Source: an uncultured Collinsella sp.
GTDB lineage: Bacteria; Actinomycetota; Coriobacteriia; Coriobacteriales; Coriobacteriaceae
Direction: 5' to 3'
NCBI GenBank assembly: GCA_934658705.1
Contig: CAKUHP010000015.1
Span: forward strand, 1 to 36,514
Length of the DNA: 36,514 nt
Positions 7,786-15,466 of this stretch are shown piece after piece. Positions within the stretch are counted from its first letter, which is position 1; every line of letters begins with the position of its first letter. Below the pieces are notes generated by a model that saw only the letters and a program-made list of their open reading frames with translations, made no database searches and had not been told where the DNA came from. A program made the translations under genes and the position numbers.

Positions 7786-8388
7786 CTAGTGCACCAGTTT
7801 GCCAAAGCGGATGGCGCGAATAACCAGCGTCACGCCAAACACCAGCAGCGCGGCGCCGGTAAAGATGACGAGCATTTTGGCCGACCACAGCGGGTAGATA
7901 AACACGAACACGCCGGCGATAATGGAGAGCGCGCCGCTCAGGATGGTAAAGCCGCGGTTGGACGAAAGCTCGGACTCCAGAATCGACATGATGCCTTCGG
8001 TGATCCAGCCAAAGCCGGCCACGAGCACCACCATCGTGCTGAGCGTCGCGGTCGACAGCGCTTGGTTGCGCAGAATCACCACGCCACCCAAGAGGATGAG
8101 CAGGTTGAGGATGATGCTCGTCACGCGCCAACCAGTGGGCAGCTTCGACTCAAAAACCGTGGTGAAGAGCCTAATACCAGCCGTAATGACAAAGTAGAAG
8201 CCCAGGACGGTCGTCAAAAAGACGAGGGTCTTAGCCGGCGCAAACAGCAGCGCGATACCGGCGAGCAGCGCGATGGCGCCGGTGATGGCGTAAAGCCAGC
8301 GCACTGCCTTGATGGCCTTGCCTTCCATGCTTTTCTCGTCAAATCCCAGCTGGCTCGATTTCTGGTCATCGTTCTTAAAGATGCCCAT
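7786..8388 (-). CDS. HdeD-family (DUF308) integral membrane protein
   Basis: A 200-aa protein with six predicted hydrophobic segments arranged as three repeats, the usual form of the HdeD/DUF308 family. Family-like stretches are YAITGAIALLAGIALLFAP and WITEGIMSILESELSSNR. E. coli HdeD is linked to acid resistance, but here the role is unknown. The start chosen is the ATG at 8388 because AAAGGAGA lies just before it. The frame stays open for 20 more codons upstream, but that part is made of a duplicated 30-bp segment and is unlikely to be translated. It forms an operon with the YaiI gene. Confidence 0.85.
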   Translation of the reverse strand: MGIFKNDDQKSSQLGFDEKSMEGKAIKAVRWLYAITGAIALLAGIALLFAPAKTLVFLTTVLGFYFVITAGIRLFTTVFESKLPTGWRVTSIILNLLILLGGVVILRNQALSTATLSTMVVLVAGFGWITEGIMSILESELSSNRGFTILSGALSIIAGVFVFIYPLWSAKMLVIFTGAALLVFGVTLVIRAIRFGKLVH

Positions 8389-8396
8389 AATGTCTC

Positions 8397-8444
8397 CTTT
8401 CCGTGCGGCGTACGTTGCGTTCGTTGCTTTCCGTGCGGCGTACG
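8397..8444. repeat. Tandem duplication next to the HdeD ribosome-binding site
   Basis: The 18-nt string CTTTCCGTGCGGCGTACG occurs at 8397-8414 and again at 8427-8444, giving a 30-bp repeat period. The first copy overlaps the ribosome-binding site complement (CTCCTTT) of the HdeD-like gene. Confidence 0.85.
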
Positions 8445-8652
8445 CCAAAAGTGCTGCAACAAGTATCGCCCAAGGGCGCCGTCGCGTGGGGCAGGAAGGG
8501 CGAATTGCCGCCTCACCTTCCCGAATTGTTACCTTTGTTCCCGTTTGGATGGGGAATATTCAACAGTTGTGGAACATTGAGCAGCTGTGTGAAATTGCCT
8601 ACGTTTTAGGTTAGATTTTCCTAAGAACATTTGGCTTATATTGGGGGTTCCT

Positions 8653-9324
8653 ATGAACGAAGCAGTTCCCGCGGCGCCGTCGAGCGCCGAGTCGATGGCA
8701 AAGCAGGGTTGCGAAAAGCTTGGCCTGGACACGTTTGACGCGCTGGTCCGCCGCGCCCGCACGTGCCGTCGTTTTGACGAGTCCATGCGCGTGCCGCGTG
8801 AGTTTCTGCTCGAGCTGGCGGAGCTGGCGCACCTGACTCCTTGTGGCGCCAATGCCCAGCGCCTGCGCTTTCATGTGGTGAGCGGTGCCGAGGACTGCGC
8901 GCGCGTGTTTGACGAGCTCGTGTGGGCCGGCGCGCTCAAGGATTGGCCGGGTCCCGATGAGGGCGAGCGCCCGACCGGCTACATTGCGATTCTTGCCGAG
9001 CGCGCCGTTCCGGGCAAGTCCGCCGCGCCCATTACCGAGGTCGACACCGGCATTGCCGCGCAGACGATGATGCTCGCCGCCCGCAGCGCGACGCCCGAGG
9101 TGGCGGCCTGCATGTTCAAGGCCTTCACGCCCCGCGCGATCGACGCCATGGGGCTCGACAACGACAAGTACGAGCTCAAGCTGATTATGGCCTTTGGCGT
9201 GCCCGCCGAGACGCAGGTCATCGACGCGATTGATTCCAACCCCGACGGCTCTATCAATTATTGGCGCGACGAGACGCAGGTGCATCACGTACCCAAGCGC
9301 CCGCTTGCCGACGTGCTGGTGTAA
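8653..9324 (+). CDS. Nitroreductase family protein
   Basis: A 223-aa flavin-dependent reductase of the nitroreductase fold. The N-terminal motif RRARTCRRFDES (about 33-44) fits the phosphate-binding R-x-S/T-x-R-x-F segment, followed by LTPCGANAQRLRFHVV, which corresponds to the P-x-x-x-N-x-Q-x-W/R-F segment that contacts FMN. Later, DTGIAAQTMMLAA matches the D-x-G-x-A-x-Q-x-x-x-L-x-A helix. FMN and NAD(P)H are the usual cofactors; the natural substrate is unknown. The start at 8653 is chosen over an in-frame TTG at 8641 because GGGGG lies six bases upstream. It is divergent from the HdeD-like gene. Confidence 0.9.
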   Translation: MNEAVPAAPSSAESMAKQGCEKLGLDTFDALVRRARTCRRFDESMRVPREFLLELAELAHLTPCGANAQRLRFHVVSGAEDCARVFDELVWAGALKDWPGPDEGERPTGYIAILAERAVPGKSAAPITEVDTGIAAQTMMLAARSATPEVAACMFKAFTPRAIDAMGLDNDKYELKLIMAFGVPAETQVIDAIDSNPDGSINYWRDETQVHHVPKRPLADVLV

Positions 9325-9358
9325 CTGGGCGCACGTTGCGGCGCGATCCGGCGGCAAA

Positions 9359-9393
9359 ACCACCGCAAAGGTGCCTGTCCCCTTTGTGGTGGT
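9359..9393. repeat. Palindromic repeat ACCACCGCAAAGG...CCTTTGTGGTGGT
   Basis: Arms 9359-9371 and 9381-9393 pair over 13 bp with one G-U wobble; the loop is TGCCTGTCC. It lies between the nitroreductase stop and the next gene and may act as a terminator. A closely related half (CCACCACAAAGGGGACAG) occurs at the right end of the window, interrupted by an IS end, so this is a dispersed repeat family. Confidence 0.7.
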
Positions 9394-9408
9394 GTGAGGG
9401 GAGGGCTT

Positions 9409-9951
9409 GTGAGCGATCTGTATTTGGTGCGGCATGGGCAGACCGAGCTCAATGTGCAGAACATTTTGCAGGGCTGGCATGATTCGCCGCTTACGGCGCG
9501 TGGGCGCGAGCAGGCGTTGGCGACGCGCGCGGCGTTCGAGGGCCGTGGTGTGACCTTTGATCATGTGTATTCCTCCCCGTTGGGGCGGGCGCGGCGTACG
9601 GCTGAGCTTATCGTCGGCGAAGGCCAGCCCGTTGTGTTGGTCGATGACCTGCGCGAGTGGCATCTGGGCTCGCTGGAGGGCACATCAAACCGCGAGATGC
9701 CGGCGCAGCCATGGGGCGATTATCCGGTTGCCTTTGGCGGCGAATCGGAGGCGCAGCTCCGGGCACGCATAGTCGCGGCGCTGGCCCGCATTATGGCGCG
9801 GCCCCAGCACGACTGCGTGCTGGCAGTCTCACACGGCTCTGCCTGCCAGGAGTTTCTTGATTACGTGGCCGGCGGGGGAGAGCAGCCCGACAACGGCGCC
9901 GTGCTTCATTTTGGCTATTGCGACGGGGCGTTTTCGCTCTTGGATTGGTAA
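9409..9951 (+). CDS. Histidine phosphatase family protein (phosphoglycerate-mutase-like), copy 1
   Basis: A 180-aa branch-1 histidine phosphatase. The catalytic motif is LVRHGQTELN (His8 is phosphorylated), the general acid is the Glu in LREWHLG, and the second catalytic His is in AVSHGSA. YSSPLGRARRTAE supplies the substrate Arg residues. The family removes phosphate from small metabolites; the substrate here is unknown. The start is the GTG at 9409, because GGGGAGGG sits just before it and the start then aligns with the paralog that follows. An in-frame GTG at 9394 is less likely. It lies 18 nt ahead of the second copy, so the two form an operon. Confidence 0.9.
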   Translation: MSDLYLVRHGQTELNVQNILQGWHDSPLTARGREQALATRAAFEGRGVTFDHVYSSPLGRARRTAELIVGEGQPVVLVDDLREWHLGSLEGTSNREMPAQPWGDYPVAFGGESEAQLRARIVAALARIMARPQHDCVLAVSHGSACQEFLDYVAGGGEQPDNGAVLHFGYCDGAFSLLDW

Positions 9952-9969
9952 CAAACGAAAGGACCCCCT

Positions 9970-10605
9970 ATGAATAAAGACCTGTATCTGGTCCGTCATG
10001 GGCAGACGATATTTAATCTCAAGCGCATTATTCAGGGCTGGAGCGACTCGCCGCTTACGCAGCTGGGCTGCGACCAGGCGGCACGCGCTGGCATGTTCTT
10101 GCGTGTGCGCGGCATCGAGCCCGACCACGCCTACACCTCCACGCTGCATCGCACCGAGCAGACGATCGCCAACTTGTGGCCGGGCTTGGTGTACGAGCGC
10201 CTGGACGGCCTGCGCGAGTGGTTCTTTGGCGACTTTGAGGCCGAGCGCGTGATGCTGATGCCTGAGCGTCCGTGGCGCGATTTCTATCGTCAGTTTGGCG
10301 GCGAGGGCCAGATGCAGGTGCGCGAGCGTATGGTGGCGACGTTGACCGAGCTTATGAAGCGTTCGGGCCACACGTGCGTGCTCGCGGTGAGCCATGGCTC
10401 GGCTATCAAGGAGTTCATGGATTACGTGAAGGGCGCGGCAGCAGACGAGCGCGATCGTGTGCCGGGCAACTGCTCGGTGCTGCATTTTGTATTTGATGAC
10501 GAGACCGGCACGTTTGAGCTGGTCGAAATCTTTACGCAGGAGGATTACGCGCGCGAGTTGGGGTTGGAGCCGCTCGTGGCGGCGGCAGGCCCGCAGCGCG
10601 GGTAG
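9970..10605 (+). CDS. Histidine phosphatase family protein (phosphoglycerate-mutase-like), copy 2
   Basis: A 211-aa paralog of the preceding gene. It has LVRHGQTIFN (His9), YTSTLHRTEQT, LREWFFGDFE with the catalytic Glu, and AVSHGSAIKEF with the second His. The middle of both proteins shares a PW...FGGE(G/S) stretch. The C-terminal tail is about 30 residues longer than in copy 1. The ATG has GAAAGGA upstream. Tandem duplication followed by divergence is the simple explanation. Substrates of both enzymes are unknown. Confidence 0.9.
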   Translation: MNKDLYLVRHGQTIFNLKRIIQGWSDSPLTQLGCDQAARAGMFLRVRGIEPDHAYTSTLHRTEQTIANLWPGLVYERLDGLREWFFGDFEAERVMLMPERPWRDFYRQFGGEGQMQVRERMVATLTELMKRSGHTCVLAVSHGSAIKEFMDYVKGAAADERDRVPGNCSVLHFVFDDETGTFELVEIFTQEDYARELGLEPLVAAAGPQRG

Positions 10606-10648
10606 CGCGAGCGCGGTGCACGGGTCACTGGCATACTTGCTCGATGCG

Positions 10649-10697
10649 AAAGGGACGGGGATGCATGCGTTGGCATTGCACCTCCGCCCCTTGTTTG
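10649..10697 (+). terminator. Terminator of the histidine phosphatase pair
   Basis: AAAGGGACGGGGATGCA pairs imperfectly with TGCACCTCCGCCCCTT, followed by TTGTTTGTTTGAG on the plus strand. It lies between convergent genes. Confidence 0.6.
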
Positions 10698-10735
10698 TTT
10701 GAGTGCCGAGTCTTTGTGCTGAGCGCTTGAGCCCT

Positions 10736-11419
10736 CTAGAACCGCGCGATCTGGTGGGTGAGCAGGCCGGTCGGGACCTGCGGTGCGGCGCCGCTGACCT
10801 GCGCGGCGGGGAAGAGCACAGCCACGGTAAAGTTGAACGGTTCCTTGCCGGTGTACGTTTCGGCGGTGCGGGCCTCGTCGGCCAGGAGCTGAGATGCCCC
10901 CGCCAGCGCGGCGGCGTAGGCCGGGTCGTCGGTCAGCGTCGGCTCCGGCGCCTGGTCGAGCATGGCGCGGATGGCCCCGACGGCGTCCTCGCGCTTGACC
11001 TCCCACACGCGGTGCGTAATGCCTGCGGGATCGGTGACGGCGTAGAGTGAGGCGCCCTCTTTGGCGGCGCCCAGGATGATATCCATGACGGGCGAGGCCT
11101 CGTAGGCGAGCGACACGGGGCGCGGCTGAACTTTGAGCTCGGCGATCGCGCGTGTGACGGCGGTCACGTCAGCGTCGGCATTGCCCTCGCCACCCGCCAG
11201 CACGCCCATCGGGCAAATCGCCACGACGCCTGTCACGCGACCCGGCTCTCCCGAGCACTCGTACACGTAATACGCCGCACCCGGATCCTTGAGCATCAGG
11301 CCGTCGGCAATCGCGCCGCGCAGAGAATCGTTACCGCCCAGGATGCCGCCCATCGCAGGCAGCGCCTCGAGCACGCGGTCCTGAGCCGGGCGGATGCAGG
11401 GAAACGGAAGTGCTTTCAT
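10736..11419 (-). CDS. Shortened DUF1015-like protein
   Basis: The 227-aa product starts with LPFPCIRPAQ, like the PF-x-x-IRP start of DUF1015 proteins. It continues with LKDPGAAYYVYECSGEPGR and TGVVAICPMGVL, matching the D-x-P-x-x-YVY...TG segment, and later DPAGITHRVWEV, matching G-x-x-H-x-x-W. DUF1015 proteins are usually around 400 residues and contain IADGHHR; here that position reads LTDDPAYAAAL and the C-terminal half is missing. It is therefore a reduced member whose activity, if any, may be lost. Function of the family is unknown. The ATG at 11419 has AGGA upstream; the open frame further upstream only overlaps the M20 gene. It is 38 nt downstream of the M20 peptidase and probably co-transcribed. 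Confidence 0.65.
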   Translation of the reverse strand: MKALPFPCIRPAQDRVLEALPAMGGILGGNDSLRGAIADGLMLKDPGAAYYVYECSGEPGRVTGVVAICPMGVLAGGEGNADADVTAVTRAIAELKVQPRPVSLAYEASPVMDIILGAAKEGASLYAVTDPAGITHRVWEVKREDAVGAIRAMLDQAPEPTLTDDPAYAAALAGASQLLADEARTAETYTGKEPFNFTVAVLFPAAQVSGAAPQVPTGLLTHQIARF

Positions 11420-11457
11420 GGCGGTCCTAACGTGTGAGTCGGTTTGTTCGCGGCTTA

Positions 11458-12678
11458 TTATGCCCCAACTTGGCTGTTCGCGTCCCAGAGTGTGTTGTCG
11501 ACGAGCGCAATCAGCACGTTCTGGCAGCGAGCGATATCGGCATGGGGCACATACTCGTTGGGCTTGTGGGCGAGCGCCAACGAGCCGGGGCCGTAGCTCA
11601 TGCAGTTGCGGTTGCCCGTCTTGCCTGCGATGACGGCGGTGTCGGTGTAGCCGGTAAAGAAGCCGACGGTTGTGTCCGCGTCTGTCGCGTCGTCCGCCGT
11701 GTGCTTGAGCGCTGCCAGAAGGGGAGAGTCCGGGTCGCGCTCGATGGCGGGACGGTCGCCCGTTACGGTGTAGCTGCCACGGCAACCGGGGACGGCGGCT
11801 TCCGCTGTGGCAATGGCCTGCTCGACCATGCGGGTCGCGGCTGCTGTGTCGGTCGGCGGCGTTAGGCGCATGTCGACCCAGACCTTGGCATGGTCGGGCA
11901 CCACATAGGGGCGATACCCGCCCTCGATCTGGCCAAACGTGATAGTCGAAGGCCCCAGCTCATCATGCGCTGGCAACTCCGCAAACGCGTGACGAAGCGC
12001 GCACACGACCTCGGCCATGGCGGCGACGGCATCCGCGCCCTTCCATGGCTGGCTCGCGTGAGCCGTCACGCCGGTCATCTCGATCTCGAACCACGTGCGC
12101 CCCTTGTGCGCCACCTGAATCTGCCCGTCGGTGGGCTCGGTGTCCAGCAGCCACTCGCGCGAGCCAACCCAACCGGCATCGATGGCGGCCTCGGAGCCGC
12201 GCATAAAGTCTTCCTCGTCGACCGAGCAGATGAGCGAAAAGCCGCGCCGAGGCAGCTCGCCGCACGCCGCTACGCGCTCGAGCGTGTGGACCAGTGCGGC
12301 GATGGCACAGGCCAGGCCGCCCTTCATGTCGCAGGCGCCGCGGCCGTAGAGCTTGTCGTCGCGCACGGTCGCCCCGAGCGGCGGGATGTCCGCATCCCAC
12401 CCATCGCCCAAGGTGACGGTATCCATGTGGCAGATATAGACGAGTCGCGGCTCGTCGCTCAAGCCGGGCACGGTGACCATAAGATTGCGGCGTCCGGGAA
12501 GCACCTCGAGCTCCTCGATCTGCACTGCATCTAGCACCGAACAATCGAGCCCCGCGACCTGCGACTCGATCAGTTCCTTGATATACCGCTCAATTTCATC
12601 CTCATACGCACCTGGATCCGAGCTATCGATCCGCACGAGGTCCTGCGCAAGCCGCCAGGCAAAATCCTTGTCAACCAT
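11458..12678 (-). CDS. M20-family metallopeptidase (ArgE/DapE-like)
   Basis: A 406-aa zinc-dependent amidohydrolase. Metal ligands and catalytic residues are in ICHMDTV (His84, Asp86), GRGACDMKGG (Asp117), VDEED (Glu155-Glu156), LDTEPTD and, near the end, LAHKPNEYV (His). The dimerisation domain lies between (from about 190 to 300, including ITFGQIEGGYRPYVVP). Related enzymes cleave acetyl-ornithine, succinyl-diaminopimelate or dipeptides; the substrate cannot be told. The start at 12678 is chosen because GAGGTT lies 8 nt upstream; ten further in-frame codons exist. It is the first gene of an operon with the DUF1015-like gene and is divergent from the DUF559-like gene at 12833. Confidence 0.9.
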   Translation of the reverse strand: MVDKDFAWRLAQDLVRIDSSDPGAYEDEIERYIKELIESQVAGLDCSVLDAVQIEELEVLPGRRNLMVTVPGLSDEPRLVYICHMDTVTLGDGWDADIPPLGATVRDDKLYGRGACDMKGGLACAIAALVHTLERVAACGELPRRGFSLICSVDEEDFMRGSEAAIDAGWVGSREWLLDTEPTDGQIQVAHKGRTWFEIEMTGVTAHASQPWKGADAVAAMAEVVCALRHAFAELPAHDELGPSTITFGQIEGGYRPYVVPDHAKVWVDMRLTPPTDTAAATRMVEQAIATAEAAVPGCRGSYTVTGDRPAIERDPDSPLLAALKHTADDATDADTTVGFFTGYTDTAVIAGKTGNRNCMSYGPGSLALAHKPNEYVPHADIARCQNVLIALVDNTLWDANSQVGA

Positions 12679-12817
12679 ATGCAACCTCACAATCAGTCTG
12701 CTTTCCAAACCGATTGTAAGCCTCCCGAGAGATCCGCGACGCGCGCGTGGCGGTATTTACCGTTCGCAGGCCGAGCCATCGCGTTTGCCGTCCGAGCGGG
12801 TTCACAAACGACGCAGT

Positions 12818-12829
12818 GGGTACGTACCC
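12818..12829. promoter_or_regulatory. Perfect 12-bp palindrome before the second DUF559-like gene
   Basis: GGGTACGTACCC ends three bases before the ATG at 12833 and occupies the place of a ribosome-binding site. It could be an operator or a hairpin limiting translation. Confidence 0.45.
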
Positions 12830-12832
12830 CTC

Positions 12833-13882
12833 ATGGACGACATACTGTGCGACATATCCGCCTTTCGGTATCACCGGATACCCCCACAGGTCTTGGCGAT
12901 AATGCCGGACCTGCCCGATTCTGTGGACGATCCGCGCAGGGAGCGCCTTTGCGAGCATCCACTCGTCACGCATTTCCTGCGCACCCCGTTACATGTGTTG
13001 GCGCAGGGCGGCTGCGGGCGTAAGGGCGATCGCATTGTCAGGCATGTTTGGAATGGGGAGAGGCCGTTTGGCTCCGTGCAGCAGACGGAGTTTGGCCTCG
13101 ATGTCGCGTCCCCGCTCTTTACCCTGCTGACCTTGGCCTCCTCGGTCTCAAACGAGCGCCTGATCATGTGCATGTATGAGATGTGCGGCACCTTTACCGT
13201 GTGCAAGATCGCGCCCCAGGTAAAGTCGGCACTTGTGCAGGCGTATGGGGACCGGTGGGGTGACGCGCAGTTGGGCTGGGAAAATGTAAAGGATGCCGCC
13301 GGGAATCCAACGGACTTATGGAAACGACCTCCCTTGATCGAGCTCTCTGAGCTTGCAGAGTACGTCGATAAGATCCGGGGGCTCCGCGGTGCTAAATCGT
13401 TCACGCGCGCCGCGAAATGCATTACGGGAGTGGCGGCATCGCCGCTCGAGGTCCAAGCTTCGATGCTGTTTGGCCTTACGAGGCTGCGCGGCGGCGAAGG
13501 GCTGCGCCTCACTAATAACGTTGAGATTCGTATGACGCGCAGTGCCCGCCTGATTTCGGGGCTTGATAGGCGCTATGCCGATATCCTGCTGGCAAATAAC
13601 GACGGTAGCCGAGAGTGCCTGGTTGAATGCCAAGGTAAAGCCATTCACGGATCCATAGAATCCAAGATCTCGGACTCCGATCGAACGACGGCCCTGCAAG
13701 CGATGGGATATCCCGTCGTTCTGATGACCTATGGTCAGCTGGCTGACTCCGATGCCTTCCGCGTGGTGATGAAGCTCATCATGTCCTATCTCGATGCGCC
13801 GTTGAAAGACAAGACACCGCGGCAGCAGGGGCTCGAACGGCGGCTTCGCGAGGAGATTTTCATCGATTGGGCGAGAATGTAG
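12833..13882 (+). CDS. DUF559/AbiEi-like protein (paralog 2)
   Basis: A 349-aa homolog of the gene at 3272-4480, function unknown. The start ILCDISAFRYHRIPP aligns with VLSHTTARAVYQ of paralog 1. Shared landmarks follow in order: LHVLAQ...G, MCGTFTV, RPPLIELSEL, RGAKSF, GVAASPLEVQASM, GEGLRL, then the nuclease-like core RRYADILLAN...LVECQGKAIH, a D-x-x-R-x-x-x-L segment and MGYPVVLMTYGQLAD. In the core, Asp and the Glu of ECQGK could be metal ligands, with Lys close by, but the spacing is not a textbook PD-(D/E)XK. The ATG at 12833 is preferred. The frame is open for 120 more codons upstream, but most of that lies antisense to the M20 gene. It stands alone and is followed by an inverted-repeat element. 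Confidence 0.72.
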   Translation: MDDILCDISAFRYHRIPPQVLAIMPDLPDSVDDPRRERLCEHPLVTHFLRTPLHVLAQGGCGRKGDRIVRHVWNGERPFGSVQQTEFGLDVASPLFTLLTLASSVSNERLIMCMYEMCGTFTVCKIAPQVKSALVQAYGDRWGDAQLGWENVKDAAGNPTDLWKRPPLIELSELAEYVDKIRGLRGAKSFTRAAKCITGVAASPLEVQASMLFGLTRLRGGEGLRLTNNVEIRMTRSARLISGLDRRYADILLANNDGSRECLVECQGKAIHGSIESKISDSDRTTALQAMGYPVVLMTYGQLADSDAFRVVMKLIMSYLDAPLKDKTPRQQGLERRLREEIFIDWARM

Positions 13883-13962
13883 TCGCGCGGGCGGAAAACG
13901 GTCGCGCAAACTAGAGTTTTGGTCGCGAAAAGGCTTCAGTTTCGCCTTGGAGGGGCTTAGAG

Positions 13963-14137
13963 AAATGTTACCCAGAGCAAGTTGTTTCGGAAAATCGACA
14001 GTCAACTTGAATGTGGCATATAGAGATCGGTTTTAACCTAGTAAAACCCCTGATAAAGCTGTTTGCAAAAGCAGGTGTGCTCAGTGATTTGAGTGTGACT
14101 GTCGATTATCCGAAAAAACCTGTTTTGGGTAGCATTT
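13963..14137. mobile_element. 175-bp element with 42-bp inverted ends
   Basis: The gap 13883-14230 holds no gene. Its ends at 13963-14004 and 14096-14137 are inverted repeats matching at 36 of 42 positions; the inner ends share AATCGACAGTCA and the outer ends share AAATG and TACCCA. The 91-nt interior has no ORF. The shape fits a MITE or a large stem-loop. The ends differ from those of the elements around 3031 and 4691. Confidence 0.6.
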
Positions 14138-14162
14138 TAAAGCCGCCCCTAAACAACGAAAA

Positions 14163-14190
14163 CGGCCCCCGTTTCGTGAAACGGGGGCCG
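14163..14190 (-). terminator. Rho-independent terminator of serA
   Basis: CGGCCCCCGTTT and AAACGGGGGCCG form a perfect 12-bp GC-rich stem with a CGTG loop, 40 nt after the serA stop. On the minus strand it is followed by TTTTCGTTGTTT. Confidence 0.92.
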
Positions 14191-14230
14191 AATGGGCTTC
14201 GTGGCCTGTCTGGCAGGCTTACCGCCGGCG

Positions 14231-15394
14231 CTATTTGATCACGCGCACGCGATACATCGACGGAATCTGCTTGAGCGCCTCGATGGTGCTGGTGTCCAGG
14301 TGCTCGTCGGTGTCGAACATGGTGTAGGCGTTCTCGCCGGCGGACTCGTTGGTCATGCGCTGCACGTTGGCGTTGTCCTTGGCAAGGATTGCCGTGATCT
14401 GGCCGATCATGTTGGGCACGTTGGCGTGCAGGCAGGCGATGCGGCTTGCGGCGCGCGCCTTGCCCATGCTGCAGGCGGGGTAGTTGACGCTGTGCGCGAT
14501 GTTGCCGTTCTCCAGGTAATCCTTGAGCTCGCTGATGGCCATGTCGGCGCAGTTGGCCTCTGCCTCGCCGGTGCCGGCGCCCGAGTGCGTGGTGATAAAC
14601 GTGTTGGGCATCTTGACGGTCTTGGGCGTGGCAAAGTCGCAGCTAAACCAGCTCAGCTTGCCCTCGCGCAGGGCGGCGTCGACGGCGTCCTCATCGATGA
14701 TAGTCTCGCGCGCGTAGTTGATCAGCACGGCGTTGGGGGCCAGCAGGTTAATCTGCTCGGTGCTGATCATGCCGATGGTGTCGGCCTTGCTGGGCACGTG
14801 CACCGTGAGGTAGTCGCAGCCGCGGCACAGGTCCTCGAGCGTGCCCACGCGCTGCACCTCGCGGCTCAGCACCCACGCGTGCTCGACGGAAATGAACGGA
14901 TCGTAGCCGTACACATCCATGCCCAGATCGACGCAAGCGTTGGCGACCTTGGAACCAACGTTGCCCAGGCCGATAACGCCGATGCGCTTGCCCTTGAGCT
15001 CGCGGCCCACAAAGGCCTTCTTGGCCTTCTCGGCGTCGACCTGAATCTCGGGGTCGTCGGCGTTGTCGCGCACCCAGTTCATCGACTGCACCACGCCACG
15101 GCTCGAAAGCACCAGCATGCCCAGGACGAGCTCCTTGACGGCGTTGCTGTTGGCGCCGGGGGAGTTAAAGACGACGACGCCCTTCTTGGCGTACTCATCG
15201 ACGGGGATGTTGTTGACGCCGGCGCCGCAGCGGGCGATGGCGCGAATACCCTCGGGCAGCTCGTAACCGTGCAGGTCGGTCGAGCGCATCAGGATCGCGT
15301 CGGCCTCCTCGGCGGTACCCACAAACTCGTAGCCCTCGCCAAACTCGACTTTGCCGTCTTTGGTGATGTCGTCGATGGTCTTGATCTTACGCAT
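14231..15394 (-). CDS. serA: D-3-phosphoglycerate dehydrogenase
   Basis: Catalyses the first committed step of serine synthesis, oxidising 3-phosphoglycerate with NAD+. The 387-aa protein has the D-2-hydroxyacid dehydrogenase fold: RCGAGVNNIP with substrate-binding residues, the NAD-binding GVIGLGNVGSKVA, LINYARETIIDEDAV holding the catalytic Arg, and ITTHSGAGT with the catalytic His. A short C-terminal ACT domain (last 75 residues or so, HANVPNMIGQITAILA) may bind serine for feedback control. This is the short type, without the extra intervening domain of longer SerA proteins. The start at 15394 is chosen for the AAGGAG before it. It is 72 nt downstream of serC in the same operon and ends at a strong terminator. 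No serB is seen in the window. Confidence 0.94.
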   Translation of the reverse strand: MRKIKTIDDITKDGKVEFGEGYEFVGTAEEADAILMRSTDLHGYELPEGIRAIARCGAGVNNIPVDEYAKKGVVVFNSPGANSNAVKELVLGMLVLSSRGVVQSMNWVRDNADDPEIQVDAEKAKKAFVGRELKGKRIGVIGLGNVGSKVANACVDLGMDVYGYDPFISVEHAWVLSREVQRVGTLEDLCRGCDYLTVHVPSKADTIGMISTEQINLLAPNAVLINYARETIIDEDAVDAALREGKLSWFSCDFATPKTVKMPNTFITTHSGAGTGEAEANCADMAISELKDYLENGNIAHSVNYPACSMGKARAASRIACLHANVPNMIGQITAILAKDNANVQRMTNESAGENAYTMFDTDEHLDTSTIEALKQIPSMYRVRVIK

Positions 15395-15466
15395 GGAAAA
15401 ACTCCTTAGCATGTTTTGATGTAAACAGGGTGGTCTGAGGTGGCTGGTCGGCCCGCGTGTTGCGGG

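Noticed and set aside
12473..12832. 120-codon N-terminal extension of the second DUF559-like gene
   Set aside because: It lies mostly antisense to the M20 peptidase and its promoter; homology with paralog 1 starts at the ATG at 12833.
14192..15409. 405-codon open frame antisense to serA
   Set aside because: SerA on the minus strand has the full NAD-binding and catalytic motifs plus terminator; the antisense frame is a codon-bias artefact.
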